Positions 1-8,260 of a stretch of 64,000 nt of DNA are shown here, piece after piece. The position numbers and the translations under genes are program-made. The notes below the pieces were generated by a model, which saw only the letters and a program-made list of their open reading frames with translations, was not told the DNA's origin and searched no databases. Source of the stretch: Vibrio sinaloensis DSM 21326 (GTDB taxonomy: Bacteria > Pseudomonadota > Gammaproteobacteria > Enterobacterales > Vibrionaceae); the NCBI RefSeq assembly GCF_000189275.1, contig NZ_AEVT01000093.1, positions 1-64,000 of the forward strand, given 5' to 3'. Every line of letters starts with the position of its first letter. Position 1 is the stretch's first letter.

Positions 1-499
1 CATCATAATAGGTGTAATCAGCAGAGTATGAGCCAATACCAAATACGTGACCCATCTCATGTACTATGTTGGCAAAGAATTCTTTTTGGTCAAAGTCAGA
101 CGCATAGGTGTGGGAGCCGATTACGATTTCTCCAGATTTTGGGAAGTAGTAAGTGCCAACTTTTTCATCTTCATCAGGCCCTGCCATACCATTGGCGTTC
201 TCTAAAGGCTCCACATAGATCGCGATATCAATATGGTGATGCTGCTTTCCTTCGATGCCCTTTAACACCGCAAGCCACTGATGAGTCGCCGCAAGATAGG
301 GTTTTATCTGTGTCTCATCCCAATGGTTTGCACCCTCAAGAGTATTGATCTTACCCATAAACTGTAGCGAAATAGAGAGGCCCTCATTGGATAAGGTTCG
401 AATGGTCGCCACTTTCTCTGATAGGTGCGAAGGCGTAGATTCAAAACTACAACCACCTATCAAAATGGCGAGTAAGAGGGAGGTTAATAATCGAGTCAT
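1..499 (-). CDS. Secreted lipoprotein with zinc-protease motif, 3' end cut off by the window
   Basis: Reading leftwards from an ATG at 499 the frame stays open to the window edge (about 166 residues visible). The N-terminus is a lipoprotein signal: Met-Thr-Arg, a hydrophobic run, then the lipobox LIGGC with Cys at residue 17, so it is probably anchored to a membrane facing the periplasm or exterior. Near the visible C-terminal end is HEMGHVFGIG, an HExxH zinc site resembling the metzincin/leishmanolysin pattern HExxHxxGxx, though the third ligand position reads Ser rather than His; a further ligand could lie beyond the edge. The family is not certain. The region between (EGKQHHHIDIAIYVEPL) resembles the beta-rich half of such proteases. 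A short antisense frame over the same stretch is a shadow. Confidence 0.7.
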   Translation of the reverse strand, partial: MTRLLTSLLLAILIGGCSFESTPSHLSEKVATIRTLSNEGLSISLQFMGKINTLEGANHWDETQIKPYLAATHQWLAVLKGIEGKQHHHIDIAIYVEPLENANGMAGPDEDEKVGTYYFPKSGEIVIGSHTYASDFDQKEFFANIVHEMGHVFGIGSYSADYTYYD

Positions 500-645
500 A
501 ATTGCTCTTTTTTGATTGATTGTTAACCAGTACTTTTAAGGAGTCTTTAATTCAATACAAGTAAGGGAATGTATAGCTATGTAATCTTATGTCAGAAGGG
601 AGCTAAGGCATGCTAATTATTACAACATGCCTTAAAGAAAAATGA

Positions 646-945
646 TTAACTATCCAAAAAAGTTAAAAACTTATCCCTTTCATTATCACGCATTGTCATG
701 TTTCCGACCGGAATTTTTCCTTCTACGGCCGCTATAATAGAATCAACCATATCGCCTTTAAATGCCCCGCATAGCTCGATAAGTTGAACATTTTCTGTTA
801 GCAATTTCTTTGCTTCCTCACAAGCCATATCGATATTTTCGACGCAAATTACGGTTGTTGAAAATAAATCCGATTTTAATTTGGATATTTGTGCTGGCTG
901 ATAACCCGCGCCAATCATAATAAAAGCATAGTTAGAAAGTTTCAT
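646..945 (-). CDS. DUF6506 family protein
   Basis: A 99-residue cytoplasmic protein of the DUF6506 type, recognised by its overall pattern: N-terminal beta strand AFIMIGAGY, a central VICVENIDMACEEAKKL, then QLIELCGAFKG and a C-terminal GKIPVGNMTM. Function unknown. I place the start at the ATG at 945 because AAGG sits 8 bases upstream; a GTG at 954 in the same frame would overlap that ribosome binding site. It stands alone between intergenic stretches of about 145 bases on each side, so it is probably monocistronic. Confidence 0.7.
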   Translation of the reverse strand: MKLSNYAFIMIGAGYQPAQISKLKSDLFSTTVICVENIDMACEEAKKLLTENVQLIELCGAFKGDMVDSIIAAVEGKIPVGNMTMRDNERDKFLTFLDS

Positions 946-1098
946 TAGTTTCACCTTGTTGGATTTAGTTCTTTATTTTCGATTTACGATTTCTAATCAA
1001 CTAGGTTGTAAACTGAATTAAGATCTATAAGTGTTAGCGAGAACTCGTTTTTCATATTTAGTGAATCTATATATGAAAAAAGAGAAGTTAATCACTGG

Positions 1099-1947
1099 TT
1101 ACTTCTGACAAGTGGTATTTGCGTAGCCAAAACGCGCTAAGTAGTGCCACACTTTCTTGATATCTTGTTGATCATAATTGAGCTCAGTGACAGCCAATCC
1201 TAATAATCTCGGGTTTAAGCTGCCATTTTCCGCGAGTTTTTCAGCCAGTTGGACAAACTTACGACCTCGATAGTCGGCAAAGCGTTGCATGGTGGTGAGT
1301 GACAACTGAAAGCCTTGATGCCACTTGATGGGTAGGTTCAATTTAAGCGCGTGGGTTTCGATTTCGGTATCACGATAACTAGGGTCGAGAACTAAACATT
1401 CCACATCTTCACTTATTGAAACCTTACCGTGAATATGTGCTTCAATATAGTCGTCCAATTGGTCGTGCTCCGATGCACTGGCTTTGGTGATAAGAGCCTT
1501 AAGCCGAGTGGCGGTAGCAAAGTCATTCGGCTCAAAAAAACTGTCTGGAAAACAAAAAGTGGTTCTATCAAACATGTGAGCTTTTAGTTGGAAGTAGCAA
1601 GAGCCGAAACGAGGGGAGGCCCCCATTGGATAGTCACGATAATTGAGTGCCCCATACTTAGGGCGCAGGTCATTGGCAGTCTCATCATAAGCGCCGTCAA
1701 ATATGCGCTGTTCCCACGTCCAACGCTCGCCACCAGGATAGGCAGTCAACCCTCCGTTGCTCGTGTGAGTTTCGAACTGAGATTTCAATCGACCATCCTC
1801 TGCTATCGCGATCAGCAGTGGTTTTCCACTCGAGGTTAACCGGTCTGGATGGAAATTTATGGTCAAGGCATGCTCTGGTGGGGAAACCACCCCCCGTGAT
1901 TTGCTGCTAATGGTGTCTATCGCGTGTTGAATTCTGTTGTTGTTCAT
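1099..1947 (-). CDS. DUF3626 domain-containing protein
   Basis: A 282-residue protein without signal peptide or membrane segment, matching the DUF3626 family, whose signature is the central YGALNYRDYPMGASPRFGS stretch (about residues 98-116). Molecular function is not established. The beginning contains SPPEHALTINFHPDRL, typical for the family's N-terminal part. It follows the LysE-type exporter at 1978 by only 30 bases on the same strand, so the two are probably co-transcribed, although nothing in either sequence explains a joint role. Confidence 0.72.
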   Translation of the reverse strand: MNNNRIQHAIDTISSKSRGVVSPPEHALTINFHPDRLTSSGKPLLIAIAEDGRLKSQFETHTSNGGLTAYPGGERWTWEQRIFDGAYDETANDLRPKYGALNYRDYPMGASPRFGSCYFQLKAHMFDRTTFCFPDSFFEPNDFATATRLKALITKASASEHDQLDDYIEAHIHGKVSISEDVECLVLDPSYRDTEIETHALKLNLPIKWHQGFQLSLTTMQRFADYRGRKFVQLAEKLAENGSLNPRLLGLAVTELNYDQQDIKKVWHYLARFGYANTTCQK

Positions 1948-1977
1948 AGCCTGCCTTGTGCAAATAAATTTGCTCGA

Positions 1978-2592
1978 TTACTGACGACTCATTAATAAAT
2001 TTGCCCCGGATAAGGCCAAGAAACTGGCACAAACTCGATTGAAACGCTTGGCCATTTTCGGCTTAGAAAACCAGTTACGCAGATATAGGCCAAATAGGGC
2101 ATATAAACATATTGCACCGAGCTCCAACAGTAAGAAGGTTGTGCCCAGCACCAAGAACTGTTGGTTAGTATTCTGGGAGATATCAACAAACTGAGGGAGG
2201 AAAGCGGTGAAAATTAAAATGGCTTTTGGATTGCCTGCTGCGAGTAAAAATTCTTGCTTCGCCAACGCAAACTGGTTTTTGTATTGGCCAATTTGAGCGA
2301 TTGGACTGGCCTCTGAGCGCCAAAGAGAAACGGCGATCCACAGCAAGTACGCTGCGCCTGCAATCTTAATTGCTAGAAACAAGGTTTCTGACGCGTAAAG
2401 CACTACGGCCAGTCCAGATGCTGCTAGTGCAATCATGATAGAAAATGCCCCGATACGGCCCAACCCTGCAACGACCGCAGATTGAAAGCCGTAACAACGA
2501 GCGTTGTTGAGCGACAATAAGTTGTTCGGGCCTGGAGTCATATTGAGTGCGAAACAGGCCGGAATAAACAAAAGCAGCTTGAGCAATTCCAT
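1978..2592 (-). CDS. LysE family amino acid exporter
   Basis: A 204-residue inner membrane protein with about six hydrophobic segments. It matches the LysE/RhtB family by length and by the N-terminal motif TPGPNNLLSL (residues 19-28) and GNPKAILIF (about 120-128). Members export amino acids or related metabolites by proton antiport; the substrate cannot be told from the sequence. The start ATG is preceded by GGAGAG at good distance. It is followed by the DUF3626 gene 30 bases downstream on the same strand. Confidence 0.85.
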   Translation of the reverse strand: MELLKLLLFIPACFALNMTPGPNNLLSLNNARCYGFQSAVVAGLGRIGAFSIMIALAASGLAVVLYASETLFLAIKIAGAAYLLWIAVSLWRSEASPIAQIGQYKNQFALAKQEFLLAAGNPKAILIFTAFLPQFVDISQNTNQQFLVLGTTFLLLELGAICLYALFGLYLRNWFSKPKMAKRFNRVCASFLALSGANLLMSRQ

Positions 2593-2672
2593 TTTCTCTC
2601 CACAGAGCAGTAAATCGTTGAGTGATTGACTACTCTACTAAATGGCAAGAGCAAGGTATAGCCAACTGTTGG

Positions 2673-2704
2673 TAAAGAAAAATCCCTCGCGAGGGGCGAG
2701 GGAT
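2673..2704 (-). terminator. Rho-independent terminator of the secreted hydrolase operon
   Basis: Perfect 9-bp stem (ATCCCTCGC at 2682-2690 with GCGAGGGAT at 2696-2704), 5-base loop, followed on the minus strand by TTTTCTTT. It lies 20 bases after the stop codon of the SnoaL-like gene. Confidence 0.75.
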
Positions 2705-2725
2705 ATTGGCAGTGTCATGTGAAGG

Positions 2726-3238
2726 TTATTTGGTTTTTGCCGCTTCAATCGCTCGACCAAGTACGTCTCGCGAACCGAGCTCGTCACCTGCGTTGAGTGT
2801 TAGAGAAGAGATCTGCCAGTCTGAGCCTGCTTTGTCCATTTCTAAGGTATAAGACCCAGATATCTGCCAGAAGCCATCTTTCCCAATGTAGTGGCTTGCG
2901 ACGATATCTGCATTGACCTCGGCCTTGTTGCCCTTTTGCTCAATGTCGATATTGGTCATATCGTGATAAGTGACATCAAAACCCGGCAGGAGCGCTTCCC
3001 AGTTATTCATTAGGTCTTCGCGCTTAATGGTCGAGACTTCTCCGCCAAATGCAGAGGTATAGTCGACAACCACAACCGGTGTGAAAACTTGCTCCAATGC
3101 ATCATAAAGGTTTCTATCCGCTAAGGTCGCCATGCTTTTTGCCGTTTGCGCGATCTTGGCTTCATCACGGGTTAACTGTCCGGCGTGAGCGGTTAATGCG
3201 GTCAGTCCAAGGGCCAGTACTAAAGATTTGCGTACCAT
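2726..3238 (-). CDS. Exported SnoaL/NTF2-like protein
   Basis: A 170-residue protein with a clear Sec signal peptide (MVRKSLVLALGLTALTAHAG, cleavage after about residue 19). The mature part fits the NTF2/SnoaL alpha+beta fold: an N-terminal helix with DRNLYDALEQVF, VVVDYTSAFGG, then the beta-rich NKAEVNADIVASHYIGKDG and SYTLEMDKAGSDWQISSLTL. Such proteins are ligand-binding or small-molecule isomerase/cyclase-like, and no specific reaction can be assigned. An AGGAGG ribosome site precedes the ATG. It begins 9 bases after the exported alpha/beta hydrolase gene and shares its terminator, so both are made together and meet in the periplasm. Confidence 0.75.
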   Translation of the reverse strand: MVRKSLVLALGLTALTAHAGQLTRDEAKIAQTAKSMATLADRNLYDALEQVFTPVVVVDYTSAFGGEVSTIKREDLMNNWEALLPGFDVTYHDMTNIDIEQKGNKAEVNADIVASHYIGKDGFWQISGSYTLEMDKAGSDWQISSLTLNAGDELGSRDVLGRAIEAAKTK

Positions 3239-3246
3239 GTTACCTC

Positions 3247-4182
3247 CTACAATTTGCGGTCGAAGAATTTAACAACGGCATCAGTTGAGGCTTGCACATC
3301 TTCTTCAACATCGTAGAAATCAAATTGAGAGACGTCTTCTAACCAAACGGCTTGCACGTTATCACCGGCCTTATCTAGGTAACCATGCGTACCGGCTGGG
3401 ATAGCCATTGCTTCAGATGCTACAAGAAGAACAGGTTTGTCTTGTTGGGCTGCCGTTGCGTGTGCATCGTAAGTTAACCAACCCGCCCAAGAGCCAACGT
3501 TGAATGCGTTATCCCATTCAGGGATCAGCCCGCGGTCTTTTTCTGTGTAGTAAGGTACGTTGTACATCAGAGCATTTTTGTTGGTTAAACTTGCCCCTTC
3601 AATGATCTGTGGTTCATCACTAGTCAAAGCTGAAATACCCGATTGAATCAGGTTAGCCACTGACTCAGCACCACCATAAACGGCATTAACGATTGAACGA
3701 TCATGGAGCCAAGGTGCGACCGCTGCTGCAGCGACGACGTCTTCATTGCCTAATACTGCATCGAGCATATAGCCAGATGATGCACAGATACCGAGACCGT
3801 ATGCACGTGACGTATCAATCCCTTTTACTTGATCAAGAGATGCAAAAACGGCTTTGATATCGGCAATTTTACGCTGTGGGTCTTCCAACTCCTTTAGCTC
3901 GTCTTCAGACTGGCCCCAACCGCGGAAGTCAAAGGTAACGGCTGCGTAACCCTGCTGGGCAAGGTGTTCCGCATAGGTTGCTGGCATTTGCTCTTTCACG
4001 GTTGTCCAAGCCCCTGTTACAACGACAACAGGTGGATTTTCGACATCATCGGGTAGGTAAACATTTGCAGCAAGGCTGCCGACATCCGTTTTCAAGGTTG
4101 TGTGTTTTACGATGGTATCTGCGTAAGAGCTAGAAGCGAATGCCGCACTTGCTACTGCCATAACTAAAGCTTTTTTCATCAT
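3247..4182 (-). CDS. Exported alpha/beta hydrolase with Cys at the nucleophile elbow
   Basis: A 311-residue protein with a signal peptide (cleavage near ASSSYA-DT, residue 21). The fold is an alpha/beta hydrolase: VVVVTGAW (oxyanion strand), FDFRGWGQS at about 84-92, and the elbow GLGICASSG at 129-137. The nucleophile position is Cys133, as in dienelactone-hydrolase-like and YcjY-like members, instead of the usual Ser. A late His would be His304-type; the end carries DVSQFDFYDVEEDV. Substrate unknown. Two adjacent ATG codons can serve as start. It heads a two-gene unit with the SnoaL-like protein downstream. What it could otherwise be: a peptidase S15/S9-like hydrolase, but no additional domain is present. 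Confidence 0.78.
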   Translation of the reverse strand: MMKKALVMAVASAAFASSSYADTIVKHTTLKTDVGSLAANVYLPDDVENPPVVVVTGAWTTVKEQMPATYAEHLAQQGYAAVTFDFRGWGQSEDELKELEDPQRKIADIKAVFASLDQVKGIDTSRAYGLGICASSGYMLDAVLGNEDVVAAAAVAPWLHDRSIVNAVYGGAESVANLIQSGISALTSDEPQIIEGASLTNKNALMYNVPYYTEKDRGLIPEWDNAFNVGSWAGWLTYDAHATAAQQDKPVLLVASEAMAIPAGTHGYLDKAGDNVQAVWLEDVSQFDFYDVEEDVQASTDAVVKFFDRKL

Positions 4183-4333
4183 GATTCATCTCACTCTATT
4201 GTTTCGTGGTTCCGTTTAAAACAGTGCTCTTGGCTAGAACAAGCACCGCTAAGATGGTTGATAATTTAGTGAAAAGACGGGGCGAGATATTGAAGAAAAT
4301 TGAGTTTTGTTTGGTAGAAAATTGCACTTTGTT

Positions 4334-4376
4334 AAAAAAAGAAACCCTTGGCTTCGATAGTGAAAGCCAAGGGTTT
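4334..4376 (-). terminator. Rho-independent terminator after the ankyrin gene
   Basis: 13-bp perfect stem, arms 4342-4354 and 4364-4376 with a 9-base loop, followed on the minus strand by seven T. It starts 20 bases downstream of the ankyrin gene stop. Confidence 0.88.
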
Positions 4377-4396
4377 ACATGCTGGAATGTACCGAC

Positions 4397-4834
4397 TTAT
4401 AAAGCCGTTAAATACGCAACGATCTCTTGCTTGCCTTCTGACTTGGCTTTATCTAACGGCGTGTTGCCATCTAAACCTTTGATAGATAAATCACCACCGT
4501 GTTCAATCAACAACTTTAAAGCGGGCAGATTGTTGGCCCATACAGCATCGTGCAGCGGTGTATATCCATTACGTGGCCCAACCGCGTTGACGTCGTAACC
4601 GGCATCAATCAATAGCTGAACGATCTGTATATTGTCTTGAAACATTGCAGCATGCAGCGCAGTCCCACCGTATGAGTCTCTTTCATCAGGATCAGGGTTT
4701 TTCTTCAACAGCTCAACAACTTGAGCTTGATTACCATGGTAGGCTGCTAAATGAATCGTATCACTGCAAAAGGCGTAGTAAGAGGCGGAAACAGTCGATA
4801 ATAAAACCGCCCCAATTGCGATGAATCTTTTCAT
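4397..4834 (-). CDS. Exported ankyrin repeat protein
   Basis: A 145-residue protein with an N-terminal hydrophobic export signal (about residues 4-22) and three to four ankyrin repeats, visible as the recurring pattern of ALHAAMFQDNIQIVQLLIDAG, PLHDAVWANNLPALKLLIEHG and PLDKAKSEGKQEIVAYL. Ankyrin repeats mediate protein binding; in bacteria small periplasmic ones such as AnkB of Pseudomonas accompany catalase, but no catalase is nearby here. The gene has its own strong terminator and appears monocistronic. Partner and role are unknown. Confidence 0.82.
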   Translation of the reverse strand: MKRFIAIGAVLLSTVSASYYAFCSDTIHLAAYHGNQAQVVELLKKNPDPDERDSYGGTALHAAMFQDNIQIVQLLIDAGYDVNAVGPRNGYTPLHDAVWANNLPALKLLIEHGGDLSIKGLDGNTPLDKAKSEGKQEIVAYLTAL

Positions 4835-4977
4835 TGCGTTTCCCTGTTTCTGTCTTTGTTAGAGTTGATGGGCCGTTTGTTGTATTACAGTGACGGTTTG
4901 GACTTAGGGTTCCTAGTATAAGACCTGTCATCCTGGGTAATAACAGGTCTAAAACCTAATAGTTAATTAGGTGATTC

Positions 4978-6093
4978 CTAACAAAGATCATTCACCGCTA
5001 AGTGTTTGACCTTAGGGTCGACAATTGGGTAGTCAACAAGTCCTTTTGCATCACCGCCATAGTAGGTTGAGCGATCGTTTTGGTTTAGCGCTAGGTTCTC
5101 TTTGAATCGGTACACTAAGTCTGGATTAGAGATGTAGTATTCTCCGAATGCAACGACATCGGCATAGCCCTGCTCCAGAATATCTTGAGCGGATTCTTTA
5201 CTGTGACGTCCTGCAACGATGACTGGGTTAGGCCAGATCTCTCTCACTTGTCGACGGAATGAAGAAGGCACAGGTCGCCAAGTGGCAACGTGCTCAGAAA
5301 AGTGAACATAGGCCAACTTAAGCTGGGAAAGCTGCTCAAGAGCTTTTAGTGCTAAAGAGGGCATTTCCGGATCGACATCGGGATCATCGATCACCAAATA
5401 CGGCGATAAACGGAATCCAACCTTATCTTCGCCAATTGCTTGAGCAACGGCACTAACGGTTTCGACAAGGAATCGTACGCGGTTTTCCTGGCTTCCTCCG
5501 TATTCATCAGTACGTTGGTTGGCGCTGTTTAGCATGAATTGTTCGAACAAGTAGGTGTTGGCTGAATGCAATTCAACGCCATCAAAGCCCGCTTCCATTG
5601 CGTTTTTGGCTGCCTGAACAAAATCGTTTTGTGTGTTGATGATGTCTTGTTTGGTCATGGCGCGCGGCACCTCTTGATCAACAAATCCATAGCCCCCTTC
5701 TTCTAGTGGTCCATAGCCTTTGTTGAGACCTTTTATCGCTGATGGAGCGAGTGCCTGTTCGCCACCCGTGATGCTTGGATGAGTCACGCGACCGACATGC
5801 CAAAGCTGAATGAAGATCTTTCCTCCTTCCGCATGGACTGCGTCGGTGACCTTTTTCCAGCCATCGATCTGTTCTTGATTGTAGATACCAGGGGTAAACG
5901 CATAACCACGTCCCACTTTGGAAATCGGAGCCCCCTCTGTAATGATTAACCCCGCGGTGGCGCGCTGTTGATAATAGCGCACTATGTCATCGTTTAAGGC
6001 ACCGTCTAGAGATGCTCGTGAGCGAGTCATTGGTGCCATCGCCAGGCGATTTGAGAGTTCTATGTTGCCAAGGTTGAAGTGAGAAAAGAGCAT
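4978..6093 (-). CDS. nemA: Old yellow enzyme, FMN-dependent alkene reductase (NemA-like)
   Basis: A 371-residue FMN oxidoreductase of the old yellow enzyme family, cytoplasmic, reducing activated C=C bonds and nitro compounds with NAD(P)H. Visible features: N-terminal LSNRLAMAPMTRSRA, FIQLWHVGRVTHPS with the His that contacts substrate, the HSANTYLFEQFMLNSANQR block carrying the usual HSAN (substrate His-Asn pair) near residues 175-178, and C-terminal ADVVAFGEYYISNPDL for phosphate binding of FMN. Length equals E. coli NemA. It lies downstream of a LysR regulator on the same strand with 103 bases between, a common arrangement; the inverted repeat at 6183-6199 lies in the gap. The symbol is by similarity to NemA, not proof of orthology. 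Confidence 0.85.
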   Translation of the reverse strand: MLFSHFNLGNIELSNRLAMAPMTRSRASLDGALNDDIVRYYQQRATAGLIITEGAPISKVGRGYAFTPGIYNQEQIDGWKKVTDAVHAEGGKIFIQLWHVGRVTHPSITGGEQALAPSAIKGLNKGYGPLEEGGYGFVDQEVPRAMTKQDIINTQNDFVQAAKNAMEAGFDGVELHSANTYLFEQFMLNSANQRTDEYGGSQENRVRFLVETVSAVAQAIGEDKVGFRLSPYLVIDDPDVDPEMPSLALKALEQLSQLKLAYVHFSEHVATWRPVPSSFRRQVREIWPNPVIVAGRHSKESAQDILEQGYADVVAFGEYYISNPDLVYRFKENLALNQNDRSTYYGGDAKGLVDYPIVDPKVKHLAVNDLC

Positions 6094-6182
6094 AATGCCT
6101 CCTAATGCTGTGGGATAGGCTTAGGTTAGGCAAAGTAGAGCGTTACAAAAATAGCAATAAAGTGAATTTATAATGTACTTTT

Positions 6183-6199
6183 TAGGTTGTAATAACCTA
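6183..6199. promoter_or_regulatory. Inverted repeat between LysR gene and nemA-like gene
   Basis: TAGGTT-GTAAT-AACCTA, 17 bases in all, overlapping the LysR stop codon. It fits a LysR-type T-N11-A box and could be the site for induction of the reductase gene; it could equally be a weak transcription stop. Seen directly; role inferred. Confidence 0.35.
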
Positions 6200-7096
6200 G
6201 GCAGTGCGGCAACGTTGTTTGAGCTTGTCGACAAATACTCGCGCGCCGAAACTCAGGTCGCGATTTGGGTAAACCGCGTACATTGAGCCTTCCTCTGGGA
6301 AGCGTGTGTCAGGAAGGAGCTGGACCAATTCTCCACGTTCAATCTCGCCATTTAAGTTATGGTCAGCAACAACCGTGTAATACATGCCTGATAGAGCACT
6401 CTGCACGAGGGATTCAGGAGAGCTTGCTTTGTAAAGTGGATTCATCTGTACCGACTGAATGCGGTCTTGATCATCATAGAACTGTATCTTGTCTCTCACG
6501 ACGCCAAGTCTGGCGTAGCAAGCCGAGGGTAGGGTGACAAGCTGTTCTAAGTTTATTGGCATACCATGGCGTTGAATGTAGTCAGGGCTTGCAACGATGA
6601 GCAGGTGGGTTGAGCGTAATTTTTGACCAATGAGTGAACTGTCTTGTGGTTTCCAGATGCGAATCGCCATATCAAACTCTTCTTTGATGATATCGACTCT
6701 ACGGTCATCGTACTCAACTTCAAAACGGATTTTGGGGTACTCGCTTTGTACATCGCCAATGGTCGGTAAGATAAAGTTTTGGCTCAAATGAGACGCACAA
6801 GTTAAGCGCACAAGGCCTGTTTCAGCAGAGCTGTAATTCTGCGCAAAATCGTTCATTTTATTTTCCAGCTCTTTGAGGACCAAGGCTTGCTGGTAGATGG
6901 TTTCGCCAGCTTCGGTGAGGGAAAGGGCGCGAGTGGTGCGTTTCAAAAGTACCACGCCAAGCTTATCTTCTAGGGCTTTAATGTTGCGAGACAGCAATGA
7001 GGGCAACATATCTCGGTGCTTGGCGGCTTCCGCAAAACTCTCAAATTTAACCACGTCAACAAAGGCCATCAGTTGCTTATTCAGTTCGATTGCCAT
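6197..7096 (-). CDS. LysR family transcriptional regulator
   Basis: A 299-residue LysR protein: winged HTH in the first 60 residues (FAEAAKHRDMLPSLLSRNIKALEDKLGVVLLKRTT region), then a periplasmic-binding-like effector domain from about residue 90 (VRLTCASHLSQNFILP). I prefer the ATG at 7096 over an ATG at 7123 because AAGGA sits 7 bases before it. It is upstream of and co-directional with the nemA-like reductase, which it probably controls; its ligand is unknown. The opposite-strand hydrolase gene begins 168 bases away. Confidence 0.85.
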   Translation of the reverse strand: MAIELNKQLMAFVDVVKFESFAEAAKHRDMLPSLLSRNIKALEDKLGVVLLKRTTRALSLTEAGETIYQQALVLKELENKMNDFAQNYSSAETGLVRLTCASHLSQNFILPTIGDVQSEYPKIRFEVEYDDRRVDIIKEEFDMAIRIWKPQDSSLIGQKLRSTHLLIVASPDYIQRHGMPINLEQLVTLPSACYARLGVVRDKIQFYDDQDRIQSVQMNPLYKASSPESLVQSALSGMYYTVVADHNLNGEIERGELVQLLPDTRFPEEGSMYAVYPNRDLSFGARVFVDKLKQRCRTA

Positions 7097-7212
7097 GCCA
7101 AATTCCTTACTTTTAGCCATCAAAGTGAGCTTGATTATGCACTAATTAGTCCATAAAAAAATCAAATTGTTGATATTTTCAATTGTGCATAGATACGCCG
7201 GATGGATTGAAA

Positions 7213-7267
7213 TTGCCAATTTAGAGTTATTGTTCTATAACATTGTGATTACAAAACAATCACAATG
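7213..7267 (+). promoter_or_regulatory. Promoter with 27-bp operator palindrome over the hydrolase start
   Basis: TTGCCA (7213-7218), 17-base spacer, TATAAC (7236-7241) form a good sigma-70 promoter. Immediately after lies a perfect inverted repeat with 10-bp arms: CATTGTGATT (7241-7250) and AATCACAATG (7258-7267), 7-base spacer, ending in the ATG start codon itself. Such a site over the transcription start is what a TetR- or GntR-type repressor would use. It is not a CRP site because the half-sites are 11, not 6, apart. Confidence 0.65.
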
Positions 7268-8128
7268 CAGAAGATGAAACAAGATCAATGGATTGAAACC
7301 GGCGATGGCCTGACGATATCGGCGTCGTTGTTTATACCACAAAGCGAACCAAAGGGCGGCGTCATTATCAACTCCGCCACTGCCGTTAGGCAGGATTATT
7401 ACGCTAAGTTTGCAGAGTTCCTGCGTGGGAATGGATACTTAGTTGTGACCTATGACTATCGTGGAATTGGTCGCTCATCGATTAAAAACTCGCGCGATAA
7501 GCGCTTAACCATGAGTGCTTGGGGAGAAAAAGATCTTTCGGCGGTCATTCATTGGGCAAGTCGCCATGCTCCGCAACTGGATTGGCATTGCGTTGGTCAC
7601 AGTGTTGGTGGGCAAATTATTGGTTTTGCAGACAATAATCATAGTTTAAAAAGTGTGTACTGTGTTTCTTCGCAAAGTGGTTATTGGAATCATTGGGAGT
7701 CGCTGAGTAAGCTTCGTATGCTTGCGATGTGGTATGCGGTGGTTCCCGGACTGGCCCGCTGCTTGGGTAAAGTTCCCGGTATTTTCCTTGGTGGTGAATC
7801 TCTTCCTGAAGGCGTCGCTAGACAGTGGGCCTACTGGGGGCGGGATGTGAACTACATCGTGGATGAGGGAGGTACACCCATTCGAACTGGGTTTGCACGT
7901 ATGGAGTGTAATATGAAGTTTCTTCTTATCGATGATGATTTGGACTTTGCTCCGCCCAAGGCTGTCGCTGCTCTGCGCAGTTTTTATGCCAACGCGAATT
8001 CGCAACTGGAAGTGGTAAAAGCGGCTCAAGTAGGCAGCAAAATTGGTCATTTTGGTTTTTTCCGCAGCAAGCACGAAGCTTCACTTTGGCCCAAGGCGCT
8101 AGAATGGATTGATGCTCACGCGGGGTAG
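7265..8128 (+). CDS. Alpha/beta hydrolase, COG4757-like
   Basis: A 287-residue cytoplasmic alpha/beta hydrolase resembling the predicted hydrolases of COG4757. The fold marks are VIINSATAVRQDYYAKFAEF, VTYDYRGIGRSS (about 63-74) and the nucleophile elbow GHSVGGQ with Ser near residue 115; the last His is in KIGHFGFF near the end. Substrate unknown. No Shine-Dalgarno sequence precedes the ATG at 7265, which itself is part of an operator palindrome; an ATG nine bases downstream is an alternative start. The gene has its own promoter and is separated by about 130 bases from the CobW gene. Confidence 0.78.
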   Translation: MQKMKQDQWIETGDGLTISASLFIPQSEPKGGVIINSATAVRQDYYAKFAEFLRGNGYLVVTYDYRGIGRSSIKNSRDKRLTMSAWGEKDLSAVIHWASRHAPQLDWHCVGHSVGGQIIGFADNNHSLKSVYCVSSQSGYWNHWESLSKLRMLAMWYAVVPGLARCLGKVPGIFLGGESLPEGVARQWAYWGRDVNYIVDEGGTPIRTGFARMECNMKFLLIDDDLDFAPPKAVAALRSFYANANSQLEVVKAAQVGSKIGHFGFFRSKHEASLWPKALEWIDAHAG

Positions 8129-8220
8129 CTTTATCATCGACTCTGATGATAGAGCCTTGCTTACGTGTGATGTTTGCTCTGTGTAAGCTTGTACAAGACC
8201 TATCGATAATTCATCGCAAG

Positions 8221-8238
8221 TGTTATGTTATAACATAA
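8221..8238. promoter_or_regulatory. Probable Zur box upstream of the CobW-family gene
   Basis: A perfect 16-bp palindrome, TTATGTTATAACATAA (8223-8238), within TGTTATGTTATAACATAA. The core TGTTATAACA matches the Zur operator known in Gammaproteobacteria (the znu-type ATGTTATAACAT). It lies 22 bases before the start of a CobW/ZigA-like gene, a class often repressed by Zur. Repressor binding is inferred. Confidence 0.7.
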
Positions 8239-8260
8239 TTTTGTTTAATGGATTATTTGT

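Noticed and set aside
28..348. Open frame of 106 codons on the plus strand
   Set aside because: It runs antisense to the signal-peptide lipoprotein gene ending at 499, which has a lipobox and a zinc motif; the plus frame has no ribosome site or family.
4921..4950. Terminator after the nemA-like gene (AGACCTGT...ACAGGTCT)
   Set aside because: The stem is only 8 bp with a 14-base loop and no T-run on the minus strand, so I did not list it as a terminator.
7245..7264. CRP-like TGTGA...TCACA
   Set aside because: The half-sites are 11 bases apart, whereas CRP needs 6. The longer 10-bp arm palindrome fits another repressor.
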